Assembly (NCBI GenBank): GCA_039566865.1 | Contig: CM076945.1 | Span: 935,001 to 999,000 of the forward strand | Direction of reading: 5' to 3' | Source of the DNA: Aurelia coerulea | Taxonomy: Eukaryota > Cnidaria > Scyphozoa > Semaeostomeae > Ulmaridae | Length of the DNA stretch: 64,000 nt | In this document: positions 9,791 to 23,383 of the stretch, piece by piece | How positions within the stretch are numbered: the first letter of the stretch is position 1 | Layout of the letters: every line of letters begins with the position of its first letter | Translations under genes and position numbers: made by a program | Notes under the pieces: model-generated | Databases searched by the model: none | Told to the model about the DNA's origin: nothing | What the model saw: only the letters and a program-made list of their open reading frames with translations

Positions 9791-12700
9791 GATTTGCATG
9801 TATAATGTAGCAATTTTGAAGGTAGGGTAATGTAAAACCTCTATGAAGCCCCCGGGGAGCTTACTTGATTTCGGAGCTCCGGAGGGGTGTTTAAATGAGT
9901 GTGGGCTTATTGAAACTTTTGGCTGTGAAGGGGCTTAGTAGAGAGAAGGGGCTAAATAGAGGTTTCACGGTAAGATCAAGAGTCATGTCTAATGAATTCA
10001 TGTACTATCGAATCTCTAGGCCGTTGCTGGGAATCAAAGAAAGGAATTGAAGCAACTCCGGATATGAAAAGGGAAACAGTACAACATATAAACAATCACT
10101 CTCTTTCAGGATAGAAGTAAATCTGACACTTATACATTATTTGCAAATACCAATAGTAACGAAATGCCGTTATCACATTAGGTAATTTATCATAGCAGCA
10201 AAATTACCAATTGTTAGAATAACTAATAACTTTTCTTTACAATTAGGGCGTTTTGACATTTTGTGCATGATGAAAATTGCCGCTCCTTTCCGGTAAATCT
10301 CCTTTCTTGTGTTTTATAGTGCACATGTGCAATGACATGGTCTCATCATTTTAATTAGGCTGAGTAGGTTGTCTTTCCTCTGGCTGCGAGTTAACGTCAT
10401 TATGTGCATGATAAATGATTTTCAAGGAGATTGTGAAAAACATTTTGTGATATATAATAGTCCTTGGTTCAAAGCAGTACGGGCTTGAAACATAAGTTTA
10501 ATGTAAACCTCTTTCATTGAAAATTGCTGTAGCTAAAATTTAGGATCCAAAAATCATCCATCTGTCTTATCAGTCCAACTACTGCATTGTGGATTTATAG
10601 TTTCCGCATAGTCGTGGTTTCCGTTGGGATAAATTAGTCTCACACACAAGGACCCTCAACTTACGCTTATCTAATTGAAGTGAATTGATGTTGTTGCTGT
10701 CGCTCCAGTGAAGCCCTTATGGCCATGTCCGTTTCTGGAAGCGTATGGCCATGAGTCGTAGTTATAGTGTCCATCAGTCTATCAATAGCGATAACCTACG
10801 AACATATAATCAGTCTAGGGACAAATTTGATTTTCAGACAGTCTGAAATTATAGCGTGCATGCAAAGGATACTGGGTCGCAATTCTAACTTTGCATTTTA
10901 ACGGGCTCCTTTTCCCTTTAGCAAGAGTATACCAGGGACCCAAATCAAATTTACCATAAGATCTACAATAAATATATTTGATGACTTGTTTTGTGCCAAA
11001 GAAAAGAGAATACTAATGCACTCATATGATAATTAAAAACTTTGGGTTGTTCAAGAATGTTTAGATTAATGAGCAGAATTTTAAAAAGTATTTGTTTTTG
11101 TTGCAACTTTTCTGACAGTCTTCGTGTAGAAATTACGTAGCATTGATTTTGTAACAGATTTGAATGATCCCCAATTAATTGAGGATAAAAATGGACTTTT
11201 TTCATAAAGTTTTTGCCTATTTAGATGGACTAGTGTGGATCAAAGAGTGGTCAATCAGCAAGATTTGGAAAAAAGAAAAATTGAAGAAATTGTTAAATGA
11301 AGGAAGCAGGGCCAGACCTAAAAATTCAGGTGAACTTGGTAAAGATTTCAGTTCTGAAAGGTCTACCCAGCAATTTTACACCGTTTTTGGTTAATGATGA
11401 ATACTACCCGGAGAAAACTGGGTTGGACGGACCACCTAATGACGCCCTTATGAAAAAATTGGAAGGCAATTTCTTGGGGTACAGAGCAAAAGTGCCAAAG
11501 ACTGTTAAATTAAGTGACAACTTTAATATGTTTCTTTTTCTATTCAGAGTGATCTGGTAACTTTGATGTGGTTCTTTGCTTGCGTCAGAATTCCATTTTG
11601 AGGTACGTCTGGTCAATTTATTGTTAATATGATTCTTGTCTTGATAATAAGTGAGATTTATCTGTGATATATCATTTCATTTATCAGTGACATTATACAT
11701 GTGAGACTTTCTTTTGTGTCTCGCAAATATTGCATCATTGCAACTCTTCCAATGTTCTGGCCCTTGGTTAACGATCCACGCTTATATTTTATAAGAAACT
11801 CAGAATTTGGGCCAGTCTGAAAGTTTCTTAAAGCTATCAGATTTTGAGTTCTCAGAGTTTCTTACGAATTTCTTTAAGGTTCCATAACTATCTTCATGTT
11901 CACTACCTGTGCCCGCTTGAACATTTCAAAAGTAAATAGTTTGTTAAGTTATATTTTCCCATACTGGAATTTCTTAATTTTTTGGCGATCTGAGAGCTGA
12001 GTTTCTCATAAGAAAATATGTGTATCATCGTAACTTCTATCGACATGATACGATACATGTTTGTACCGATTCCAGGATATTACTGTACTTTTCACTGTAT
12101 GGCCAACATACAAGTCGCAAAACTGCTTTGTTTCCAGTTGCAATGATAGGCCTAAATCGAGTGATGCTACAATTTGTCAAAACTACAAGCTCACGAATGC
12201 CCTGAAAGGGTTTTTCTTGCGACAGTTGTTTTTGAGTCATTACAGCCCCAACCTGACATCTAATGTTAGACAGTCTCCAGTAAAGTATTTTTCATTTATG
12301 TCTGTAGCATTTATGTAAAATTGTATGTAGTTTAACTCTTATATTTTATTTAACGCCATGGGGTAGTCATAGTCTATTGCTCCTCATGGTGTAGTTCTTG
12401 TAGTATTGTTAAGTAGTTTGCAGGTAGAATAATCTGTAGCGTATATTGTAAATTTCTAAAGGTATATATAAAAAAAATGCCCCGACATTTTAGCTTACCA
12501 GGAAAGAACTGACTTGGAATGAAGAGTTTATTTTGATAAATGTGGATGTTCGCATGCCTGATAAAGGACATCGAAGTCAATACATTGAGATCCCAGATTT
12601 AACATGATTTAACATGATTTTTCCAGCTCACCCTCACCCTGCATCTAGTAATTTTTTTGTCGAGTCTCTAGCCACGTCAGTCATTTATTTTTAGACATTT

Positions 12701-13522
12701 CTCACGCAATTGATTCTCATGCTTTCAAAAGTATTTCCATCTATTTACTATTCATAATTGTTTTTTATTTTAGATTTGCGGTTTTGACTGCTGAAATTGG
12801 TAACACGTATCATTTCTTGGTTAGATTCCATGTTTCCTGTTTACTTTCATTCCTAAGGTTTGTTGTTCATTATTTTGCTGTTAAGACACCATTAAAGCCC
12901 CTCCCACGTTTATATTTTACTTCAAAATTCACCAGAAAAACAAACATTCACGATGACTCATATTAAGTGCCAGTTTTTGGCCCACATTTCCGGTAAAATA
13001 TCGTGCCTAAACTTGATCTATTGCCTTCCAATAACGTAATGAACACACCTTTCCAGACGTTTTTGATCACGGGGACATGATGAATTGTCCATTCATCACT
13101 TTCTAAAGGCATCTTGAAGCCGTTATTTTATCCTGAAAAAATAACACCACCTTAGTATGTAATTTCCAAAAAAGGAAAGCATTTCAAAAATTCAGTAATG
13201 AAATTGTTTAACTTTCAATAGACCTCATAGCTCTGCTGAAAAAATCTGAATGGAACGATAGTTTTAAGTACTTTGCACACAAGTGAAAGAAGGTTTATAA
13301 CGCCACTCAATTGAACTTTGAAAATTATTTTTTATCGCTCAATCCAGACTCTTTCGTAGCATAGCTAAATAGATTTAAAAAGGAACGGCCACTATACCAG
13401 CGTCGAGTCGATCGTCGGATTCCGAAAATGCTTGCGGTGACGAATGGATGAATAGATTTGAAGGCAGAAACACCACAATACGACGAAGAAACAGCAGCAA
13501 ATGTGTGTAAATTTAAAGAATG
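9791..13522. other. Intergenic region after SCYL1
   Basis: No gene was recognised. It contains a fragment (10764-10817) similar to bases 1-50, broken family A MITE pieces (10545-10886), and motifs of the TTTCTTATAAGAAAC type at 11795-12015 that recur at 17350-17890 and 48540-48620. A 13.33-13.38 kb stretch resembles the right part of the hAT-like MITE. The open frames at 11179-11560 have no recognisable domain. AATAAA at 10968 is possible but distant as a poly(A) signal. Confidence 0.6.
10545..10886. mobile_element. MITE family A, degraded fragments
   Basis: The right end is recognisable (GATTTTCAGACAGTCTGAAA, then GCAAAGGATACTGGGTCGCA). The left part keeps CACAAGGACCCTC and the AACTACTGCATTGTGGAT centre, but the order is disturbed. 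Confidence 0.6.
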
Positions 13523-14339
13523 TATAACGGGTGTCCCAAAAAATGCAACAGATTTAAAAACCTATGACGCATACTGTTTCAAATTGATAATCAAATAATA
13601 ATTTTAATCAGAATTTGCAATGATTAGATTAAATTTTGATACGTTTTTCAGAATTTTTGGTGACTTGGTTGCAGAGTTAAAAATCAACAAACTTCAAATT
13701 TGCTGTCAGGGCAAAACCAGAGCCACCAGCACTAGTGCAGAGTACGCTACAACATTAAAAGCATGGCAAAATTTATTAAGCACACCACTTGATTAAGAAA
13801 CTGTAAAAGAGGAATCCCTTGCTGATTCATGAGTTATCCAATTTCGAGAGGGCTCTCAGGTGTTAATTCAAATTGAAAGTCTAACTCTAATAATGGCCTA
13901 GGTATTTTAGAAAAAGCAAAGAACCATCATGGGAACCAAAAGAAGCACAACTGTGTTTAGACAGAAATCTTTACGAAAATGTTTGTTTAATGTTCAATTA
14001 ACCTGTGTGTTTGCGTGTTTGTCAGCAATGCTAAGGGATTGCAGGGATTGTCATGTTTTTGAATTTGACATGATAATTCACCATTGTTAGCTAATGCAGC
14101 AGCTCTGGTTTTGACCCACGGGCAATTGTGAAGTTTACTGATTTTTAACTCTACAACCAAGTCATCAAAGATATTGGAAAATATATCAAAATTTAATCTA
14201 ATTATTGTAGATTTGGATAAAAGTAATTGTTTTATAATGAATATGAAATACAATTTCGTCCCCAGGGCCTTTTGTCATTATAAAATAGTTTGCATTAGAA
14301 TCTTTCAAATCTGTTGTGTTTTTTGGGACACCCGGTATA
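13523..14339. mobile_element. Mariner-like non-autonomous element with long TIRs
   Basis: TATAACGGGTGTCCCAAAAA at the left is answered by TTTTTTGGGACACCCGGTAT at the right. Inner arms are also inverted copies (GACTTGGTTGCAGAGTTAAA near 13665 against TTTAACTCTACAACCAAGTC near 14145). The CGGGTGTCCC start and flanking TA are typical of Tc1/mariner elements. The ~0.8 kb body has no transposase ORF. Confidence 0.82.
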
Positions 14340-16281
14340 TTATATTGCCAACATTTCGTCCGGCCATGCAGGGCCTCTTCTTCTTCAATTTCTCTGGAGC
14401 GTTTTTCCTACATATACAAAAGTACCCAATTCGACATACTGTGTCAATGGAAAAGCAATTCTACACATGAAATTTCTCATTTGTGCATGAAAAATATATG
14501 AAATCATAGCTAAGCATTTACAAATGTTTTCTGGTACGTTATTTTGCAAATTTTAGCAACACTTGTCAGTTAATTATTGGGCGTTGACAAAAATTGGATT
14601 TCTTAATAATTCCTTTGCAATGACTTCAAAATCAGATGGCTCACAACATGGTCAATAGACTCACAAGAACACCAAGTTTCACTAATCTAAAGCCCTTGCT
14701 AAGACATTCAAGATTTCTGGGATTAATTTTGCTCTCAACACCACTGCAGGCAAAGAATTGTTCGATTTGTAGTAAAACATCGTTTTGGGCCCGTTAACTC
14801 AGAGATGGGTGCAAGTGCAGGAAAGATTTAGTTTCAAAAGATGCTGTAATATCTATTACAACTTTCGTTGATGGATGGCTTCAAATGAATTTTGCTATTT
14901 TGCTATTTTGCCATTTTACCGTTGCCTTGGTGATAGCTATCTTGATTATTTTCGAAATCACAGCGTTTTTATGTTTGAACTTTTTTTAAGATTGTGACGT
15001 CGTCAAATGTCTAAATCGTAAAGTAGAAAAGCGACCGACTCGTGCTTATAACCATATTATAGAACTGCATAAACTTCCTATTGTCCCAAAAACTGTATAC
15101 AGATTTGGTTGACTCCAGCGAAGTGAATTTAGCTTTAATCAATGGCTAATTACTCTCAAAATGTTCCTCGATAGTTAACTTGAACATAGATTCCTCGTTT
15201 GTTGGTATTGGTGCTCTGAGAGCAGAAATATCTATCTTAAAAGCTCAAATTTGCGTCCTCTTGCAAAGCAGAGGTTTGGCCTTTTGGCCTAAGCAAATTC
15301 GCTTGGCAGGACGAAATATTGGTAAAAAATTAATTCACTCATTTGCTGTTGTTTTTTGTCGTATTGCGGTGTTTCTGCCTTCAAATTTACGCAATATATC
15401 TTTGTAGCTTTGACGCTTGTTCTATCTTAAAGTTCACTTTCCCCCTTCAAGGTCCTCTGTAACAGAAACATTTAGCACGGATAACACAGATTGGAAAATT
15501 TTGTTGAAAAGTAGAAAACCAGAACCAGAACAGGCCATAACAATATCGCCAAAATAAAAAGTTGTGCAATTAAAATTGTATTTTTCGTAAAACTCTTATT
15601 GGATATTAGATTTAAATTGGGTTTAATGATACCATCAAAGTGCACCGAACTCATAACAGACTTGCAAAGTTCATCAATTTGAATGAGCAAGGCCATAAAA
15701 TTTATTTCCATGTATTTGCTATATATCAACTTTAATAGCTTTGGAGAAAAACCTATACCAGCATGATTCATAGACTAATTTTGACACGTTTAAAGACGCC
15801 GATTCCTTGAAAAAATGATTTATTCGGTTAACTGGCATTTTATGGGCTTGGAAATTGACTATTTTTACAATTGCAGACCTTGCTTTTTGTGATTAATGAA
15901 GTGAGGTATTGACAAGTAATTTTTGGATATATTCCTTAACCATGATTTACGATTTTGGAATGTGCAAAGTGTTTAACGTCTAGGTCATGTTTTTCAACAT
16001 TTATCGGCCATATTACTATTGATGAAACCATACCTTCAGTTCAGATGTCAGAAATTTAGATTTATGACCAGAAAGAAAACTTGCACGTACATGAACGAGA
16101 ACCTGACCACCGCAATCTTTCAAAGCAAGTTTGTTTGCCTCGTTTGCGTAGTCTTTGTCCCAGACTCCAGACTTTTCCTTTCCGGACGGTCTTGGACAAA
16201 GGCTACGTCCTCCCACTTTATACTGGTCACGTGAAAACATTTTTCAAGTTTCATGTTTTGAAAACTGATCAAACTACGAAG
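14340..16281. other. Intergenic, no gene recognised
   Basis: Nothing coding was recognised. A piece at 14995-15060 with TGTGACGTCGTCAAATGTC resembles 8243-8290. An inverted copy of the 9.05 kb repeat lies at 15305-15400. Confidence 0.6.
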
Positions 16282-16289
16282 GGTTGAAG

Positions 16290-16475
16290 CATAGACCTTT
16301 TAGCTATTCTACAAAAGAGCCTGGATCGAACGTTGTTTTTATACATTTTTATACGCGACGTTCGATCGAGTGGCGTTAGAGTTTCTGTCACTATTGTGCT
16401 CATTCGAAAATTCTACAAAATGTAGCAAAATTGCGTTCGATTCTGATTCTTCTCAGAATAGCTAAAAGGTCTATT
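16290..16475. mobile_element. hAT-like MITE, copy 2, with 8-bp target duplication
   Basis: The TIRs are ATAGACCTTTTAGCTATTCT and AGAATAGCTAAAAGGTCTAT. GGTTGAAG flanks both sides (16282-16289 and 16476-16483), the 8-bp duplication expected for hAT transposition. The 186-bp interior has no ORF. The near-identical copy at 47561 suggests fairly recent spread. Confidence 0.9.
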
Positions 16476-16658
16476 GGTTGAAGTGATTCACTTGATGAGC
16501 AGATACATATTTGTCAATAAACAAAATCAATGAAACTGCCATTTTAGGCAAGCAAGGATGGATTTTGTAAAACAGACGAATCCCGTATTGGTTGAGATAA
16601 AGTGATTTACGGATTTGAAGAATAGATTCATTCCTTGACTCAATCAAATCAAGATAAC

Positions 16659-18728
16659 ATGGAACCTATGCGCCCAAATGGGTGGATAATCCTACACTGG
16701 GTGGGTTACGATCTTATACTGGGTGGGTTATGATCTTATACTGGGTGGGTTATGATCCTAATTGGGTGGGTTACTATCCTAAATGGATGGGTTATCATCC
16801 CAAATGGGAGGGTTATTATCCCAAATGGGTGGGTTATTATCCCAAATGGGTGGGTTATCATCCTAAATGGGTTGGCTATCATCCTAAATGCGGCGGATAA
16901 CCTTATACTGGGTGGGTTATCATCTTATACTGGGTGGGTTATCATCCTAAATGGGTGGGTTATCATCCTAAATGCGGTGGATAACCTTATACTGGATGGG
17001 TTATTATCTTATACTGGGTGGGTTATCATCCCAAATGCGGCGGATAACCTTATGCTAGGTGGGTTATCATCCCAAATGCGGCGGATAACCTTATACTGGG
17101 TGGGTTATCATCCGAAATGCGGCGGATTACCTTATACTGGGTGGGTTATTATCTTTGTAAATAAATTAATGATGATGATGATGATGATTATACTGGGTGG
17201 GTTATCATCCCAAATGCGGCGAATAACCTTATACTGGGTGGGTTATTACCCTATACTGGGTGGGTTGTTCTGTTGCCAGCAAATTTCATCACATACGTAT
17301 TTGCCTGGCTTTAGATCCAAGGTACTTGTACAATGGTATCCTTTGAGTAAACTGCTTATAAGAAACTGTAAGTATTCTCCTGGAAAAAATTAAGAAACTG
17401 TAAAGGAAGCGATCATAACAAATATACCGCTTATAAGAAATAAAGCATTAAGAATAAAAGAGACATACAGAAATTAAATTTTAAGAGTTTCTTACAATTG
17501 AAGCAAGAGTAGTGTGACCGACTGAATTGGATTATGCGAATATTAATCGTATAATAATCGAATATGATTTTGAAGAATCGAATAATATAATGACAACATT
17601 TCGATTTTATTGACCGCTCCTGCGCTGTGGTACCCTGGATAGCGCTGTGGAAATCCGCAGCAAAACATGACATGGCATTCAATGCATTTGACAGTACAAG
17701 ACTAAGAGATCATTATTCGAATTATTATTCCAAAAACAATCCAATAATGATGATTTGGAATAATCAAATTTTTTAGGATTTTGCTGGTCACGCTTCTCTT
17801 GCATCAACTGTAACTGTTCTTGAACGTAGTACTAGAGTTTCTTAAATTTTTGGCCATCGTAGTACTAGTTTCTTATAAACCAGTTTCTTATAAAAAACGT
17901 GTATTGTCAAGCGGAAAAGTGTCCTTTGCCACTAAGTTTACAAAGAAGCAGAATGAATTTGACCAAATCGTCACTGTTTTTGAAAATCAACTCTTGGGCG
18001 ACCTTCTCCCTCCCAGTTAGAAAACAAATGTTCCTTCTTCATTTGCATTCACAACAGGTGCCTTGGGATCTATTACAACTCCGATGGATTCCATATTACA
18101 AGTGCCTTAGAACTAAAGCTAGGCCAATATGTATATTTTTCTATTAAGGGGGTTGCTGCCAATTCATAAACTTTCCCTAGCACCCGACAACAGAACAACC
18201 CGCCCAGTATAGGATAATAGCTCACCCAGTATAAGGTTATCCGCCGCATTTGGGATGATAACCCACCTAGCATAAGGTTATCCGCCGCATTTGGGATGAT
18301 AACCCACCCAGTATAAGATAATGACCCACCCAGTATAAGGTTATCTGCCGCATTTGGGATGATAACCCACCCAGTATAAGTTAATAACCCACCCAGTATA
18401 AGGTTATCCACCGCATTTAGGATGATAACCCACCCATTTAGGATGATAACCCACCCAGTATAAGATGATAACCCAACCAGTATAAGGTTATCCGCCGCAT
18501 TTAGGATGATAGCCCACCCATTTAGGATGATAACCCACCCATTTGGGATAATAACCCACCCATTTGGGATAATAACCCACCCATTTGGGATGATAACCCA
18601 CCCATTTAGGATAGTAACCCACCCATTTAGGATAGTAACCCACCCAATTAGGATCATAACCCACCCAGTATAAGATCGTAACCCACCCAGTGTAGGATTA
18701 TCCACCCATTTGGGCGCATAGGTTCCAT
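16659..18728. repeat. Inverted pair of tandem-repeat arrays
   Basis: Left arm 16659-17275 and right arm 18188-18728 are inverted copies. Each starts from ATGGAACCTATGCGCCCAAA and is built of 18-24-bp units such as TGGGTGGGTTATCATCCTAA. The 912-bp spacer (17276-18187) is unique apart from several TTTCTTATAA motifs. Units are mostly a multiple of three long, so long open frames of GWVIILN-type repeats appear by accident. It may be a non-autonomous transposon with array-type terminal repeats; no target duplication was found. Confidence 0.9.
17164..17190. repeat. (ATG)n short microsatellite
   Basis: A short run of ATG units interrupts the left tandem array and has no counterpart in the right arm. 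Confidence 0.85.
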
Positions 18729-21011
18729 AGCGTGGATCAAGTGCTTAGAAGAAGTTGTGAAATCTGTTCTTCGGAACGGGAAATCGCTTTGTCTTATTGG
18801 AGACATTATTCTTTGGTTTCGAACTTCACCCTTGCTTTTTAGGCCCCATCCAACTTGCTGCGGATCAAAAGATGATCAATACAAATGCACTGATCCAATA
18901 ACAACATTGCAATTTAAACGTACAGCAAAATGTTTCACATATCCTCCACATGCATAATTTCATACAATTCTAGATTTCCCGCACGTCAACTGCTTTTCAG
19001 TTTTAAGATTTATAGACATCAGAAATGTTGTTGCCATCGTGTAGCCGGAAAAATTTGTTGACCGCCCTTTGAGCAGAACATTTAATATTTTTCAAAGAAA
19101 ATTTACTCTAACGGGTGCGATTTGATCAATGGTAATTATATCTTTAGTTCTAAAATTGATTCATTCGTATTTCTGTATCATCAATCACGCCAAAAATGCA
19201 ATGCACCTTCTTTGAAATGACCGATCTTGAAATTCCAGACAACCACCCGATGAATAATTTCCGACTCGGAACAACAAGAAAGCACATATCAGAACAACCG
19301 CAGTTAAAAGAAACAACTCGTTATGTTTTTTCAAAAATAATCAATTTGTAATAAATTGCTGATTACAGATAGTTCCAAACATGATCGGTAGTCTACTTTA
19401 ATTTTGATTGATGACCACGTAATGTTGTAAACAAATGAGATGCAACTTTGCTTGGAGATTTGGAGATAAAATTGTTATCAGCTTGAAAATATTGCAATGT
19501 TATTTTGATAAAGAGAGTAGTTTAATGGGGGTGGTAGTTTTTAGCGCAAATAACCGGATTCATAGATTAGGCCCATTTCTTTTTTCTACAAATCGGAATT
19601 GTTTGATGTGTAAGAGTGACATTGAACTTGCATATTATGAGATTGGTGCGGCGATAGCCTAACGATTACTGTTTCCTTTCGTTTCTGCCTTTGTAGAGGC
19701 TTCAACATAAAGCATACTGCTCAATACTGCTCAAGAATTGAGGTCACTGAAGTCGATGGGGGCGGGGGGAAGTTCCTTTCAGGGTTTGGTATACGTGTGC
19801 CTGCCGGGGTTATGGGTTGATTTGCGATATTTTGCCCGGGCTATGGGTCATGTTTCGTGAATTTTGTCCTGGTTATGGGTCTGCTCTCGGAAATTTGCCG
19901 CAGTGATGGGTAGATGTTGTGGGCAAATGTTAGCCATTTATTGCTATTATTAGCTATTATGACTTGATAGAAGTTTGATCTTGATCTTGATAGAAGTAGG
20001 AATATTGAGAAATGATTTGATCATGTCAGTCTGCTGTAGAGAACACAGCAAACGCAGGCACAGTTTGTGCAACTTTTAACACGTTCATTAAGGAGGATCC
20101 TTTGGGCCAAATTTTGTGCCTAACAATGTTGCGTATGTGGTTAAATTAGACAGAAAACGAGCAAGGCCAATTGATATAGCAAAAGCAATCTCAAATTAGA
20201 TCACGAGAGTACAGAATGTTACATTTCCTCATAAGGTTATTCCGTGAGTCAACGAAGGCTTTCTTTATGAGTGCATCAATTGGGAAATCTTTCTGACTGG
20301 GAAATAAACTTTCAGTAACCAATCAACTCTTTATTTAATGTAATTTGTCTCGAATGCTACTTCAAAACATGGTCTGGAGTGGCCATTAGGGACGAAATTT
20401 ATTTAGGAGTACGTTCTTTCAAGCAATTAGCCTAGAATTAGTGGTCCGCCAATACTATCTACTGAAAAGCCTTCAGACAAAAACGAGTCTAAACATATGC
20501 CCCTTTTATCTATTATGGGCGATGCTTGAACTGATCAAATTATCTCTTATCTGCCACCATGATGCCCTCAGCTGGGAACGAGATTGCAGAACAAAACATA
20601 TAAACATCATCACGTGAGGGCCTGGGCCCTACTCTGACGTCATATGGCTACTTCTTTGAGAACAGACAAAAATGCATAAAGTGAATTAGAGTTTTATTGT
20701 TGGTTGATTCTAGATCATAATTATTGTTGGTTGATTCTAGATCATAACAACATTAGATCCAAACAAGTGCACATATTTTCAGTCTAGTCTGATCCAAAAT
20801 TTCCCCAGTTACAATCATTTCGCAGTAAGAAGATCGGATTTCCCTGTTCAATTGATTTGTTTTTCATAATTATTTCGTTCCATCGCTTACGAAAACGTCG
20901 AAGAAAGCTTCATGATTTTCCGATCGCTGTGTCACTTCTGTTGGTTACTTTTGAACAGATTCTCTGCAAATTGTGCCAAAGATCCCAAAAAAATGCTCGA
21001 CGAGTTTGAAG
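18729..21011. other. Intergenic, no gene recognised
   Basis: No coding exon was recognised. There are degenerate GTTATGGGT-containing repeats at 19795-19915 and a tandem duplication at 20695-20748. Confidence 0.6.
20695..20748. repeat. Tandem duplication, ~28 bp
   Basis: TTGGTTGATTCTAGATCATA occurs twice in direct succession. Confidence 0.9.
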
Positions 21012-21265
21012 AGCTATTGTCACCCAGAGTCCTTTGTGGGCATGCTGCAATTTTAGTCTGAAAGTCAAATTTGGCCTAAATGAAAAATATGAATACGCAC
21101 TGTAGTAATTGAAGTGGCACAAAAGTTTCCCTTTGGTTAAAGCGTTCCATCCGTTCAACCACTGCACTGTGTATCTAATTCTATAGGATCCGTTCAGGCC
21201 AAATTTGATTTTCATTCAGTCTGAAATCGTAGCATGCCCGCAAAGGATCCTGGGTGACAATGGCT
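21012..21265. mobile_element. MITE family A, intact short copy
   Basis: The ends AGCTATTGTCACCCAGAGTC and CCTGGGTGACAATGGCT are inverted, followed inside by GGGCATGCTGCAATTTTAGT and its inverse. About 254 bp with no ORF; this is the best copy for defining the family. Confidence 0.87.
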
Positions 21266-23383
21266 CTTTAAGATAGCAGAAGTTAATCTGTGAAACAAGT
21301 CCTTATTTGTTTCTACATTTATAGAACTTTCGCCAGTAAGAGGATGAGAAATGATTGTGTAGAAATCACATAAAACAATTGAATATTAACGGACTAGGAC
21401 TTGCATCTCTTGCCATCTTTCTTGGTTTTCGATCAGTTTCAGTATTTTTATCTTAATTTTGATATACCTGAAAAGATCTTTCCCCCTTTCCTCATTCTAC
21501 ATGCTGCAATTTAAAACTGGTTATTTCTGTAATTCAATTCAATCACCATCTTGATCACAAAAATCACTGACAATTTTCGAAAATTAACGAAGATGGGTTA
21601 GAATCTATTCGAAACCTCGCGTTGATCTTCGGATCATGAGTTTATCTACTAAAATAAGACGGAAATCCACTTGATAAAATTTCCTGAAAAGTTACATAAT
21701 TTCTGTTTACAGGCACTGATGAACATGTGCTAAGATCCTAAGATTTTTTCATCTTATCGATTGCTCAGATATTAACATGTTTGACTTTGCAATTATTTAA
21801 CATGGCGTTCGCTTCATCAAATAACCAAAGTTATCTGCGCCGGCTGATAAATGATTAGAAAGAATTTTCGATATGGTGAGATTACAGATTAGACTAACGT
21901 AATGCTCTAATGAAATAAAAGTTACCGAAATAAGGATGTTTTTAATTTTTAATCAAGTTAATGATTTGACCCAATAGAATTTCATGTTTTAGAGACTCGA
22001 CGATAACAAATAGCAAAATTTGATGAATATCCTTGCTTTGTTTTGCCCAAGAGGCACTCATCAATAAATGGATTACACTACCAATCTGACCATTTGTCAA
22101 TCAAAAAAATTCTGCACTGTTTCGATAACGAAGCGGCCTTAGGCCTATGTTTACTTTTCAGTAGGCGTTGTGATTTCGTGGGCCTAAGCAACCAAGCAAC
22201 GACTTGCTGGCTTTGGCAACTGGCTTGGCTTGCACAATATGAGGCATGGAAACGAGGTTTCGATGTAAGCGGCACAGCGTAAAGAATCACCTATGACATA
22301 CATTTGAAAACTGTTCTGTATTGTTAGAGGGGAAAACTTGGCGAGCGAAAATGATTGCTTGAGGAGAAAGCACTCGGTTGGTGAAGTCTTCCATATCTCT
22401 CGTGTTTTCCTCAGGTCTGTAATGCTTCAGAATCAAACAAGGCAAATTTTCTAACAACTATGTATCCATTGATTTTAATAGACATGATGAGGGTGATTAG
22501 GCTTTGCAATCAAATGGATTTCTACGGGGAACTAGTCCAGTTGCAAAAAGAAAGCTGCAAAGATACCCTGGGATCTGGATGGCTAACTCATATGCTGTGC
22601 ATGCGAAAGTGGACGATTTTTAAATGCAATGTACGTGCATTTAAGTTGAAGATTAGCAACTCTAGCTGTGGACTCAGAAGTCCCAATATCTTACCGTGTT
22701 AATTCTCTCTCCAGTCAGAAGGGCGTACTTTTTTTCTGAAGCACCCGGTACGTCATAGATTTATTGAGAAAAAATATACGTAATTTATTTTAAAGTAATG
22801 TAAGATAGGAATTAATTAATGTCATGAGGTCTAATGAAAATAATAAGAACATCTTTATGGCCATTATGACATTATTATCATGCTTTCATTCAATTCATTT
22901 ACGAGCAAACGTAAGAATTAACAAATGAAAATTGTTTGCTATCATAACACGTTTTAGGTGACAATGAATGAATTGAATGTCTGATAAAGTACTTTATAAA
23001 AGTTAATGTCATGAGGCGAGAAGGTTGCGATGACCTCGAAAGACTTTTCGTCGAATTATAAACGAATGATAAACAAATGATAAGGAGAGATTGACTGCTG
23101 TTTACTTATTTAGGCCGTCGTATCAACAAAGGACATGCTAGCTAACAGCTGTTGTATCCTCACTTCACTTACACGATTTTACTATGATTTACCTTCCAAG
23201 AAATCGAAGGAGGATCTGGTAAGGTAAGACATCAGACAATGTTTGGTAAATAACGAAAATCGAATTCAATATCGATATTGATTCAAGCCAGACCTCTTTT
23301 CTGGCAAGTAAAAAGGTATATTTTATTGAATTCGATTGTCCGCCATTTAAAATGGTTTGAAAGAACCATCATCAAGCTATAAG
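21266..23383. other. Intergenic, no gene recognised
   Basis: No gene, RNA or clear repeat was recognised. Short open frames around 22.0-22.7 kb lack any domain or splice support. Confidence 0.55.

Noticed and set aside
11179..11560. Overlapping 71- and 87-codon frames
   Set aside because: Lysine-rich, AT-driven frames without a known domain or splice support.
16752..17393. 213-codon frame of GWVIILN-type repeats (and its 210-codon mirror at 18073-18705)
   Set aside because: Both frames come from tandem repeats whose unit is mostly a multiple of three; no splice sites, no start context, and the two arrays are inverted copies of one DNA repeat.
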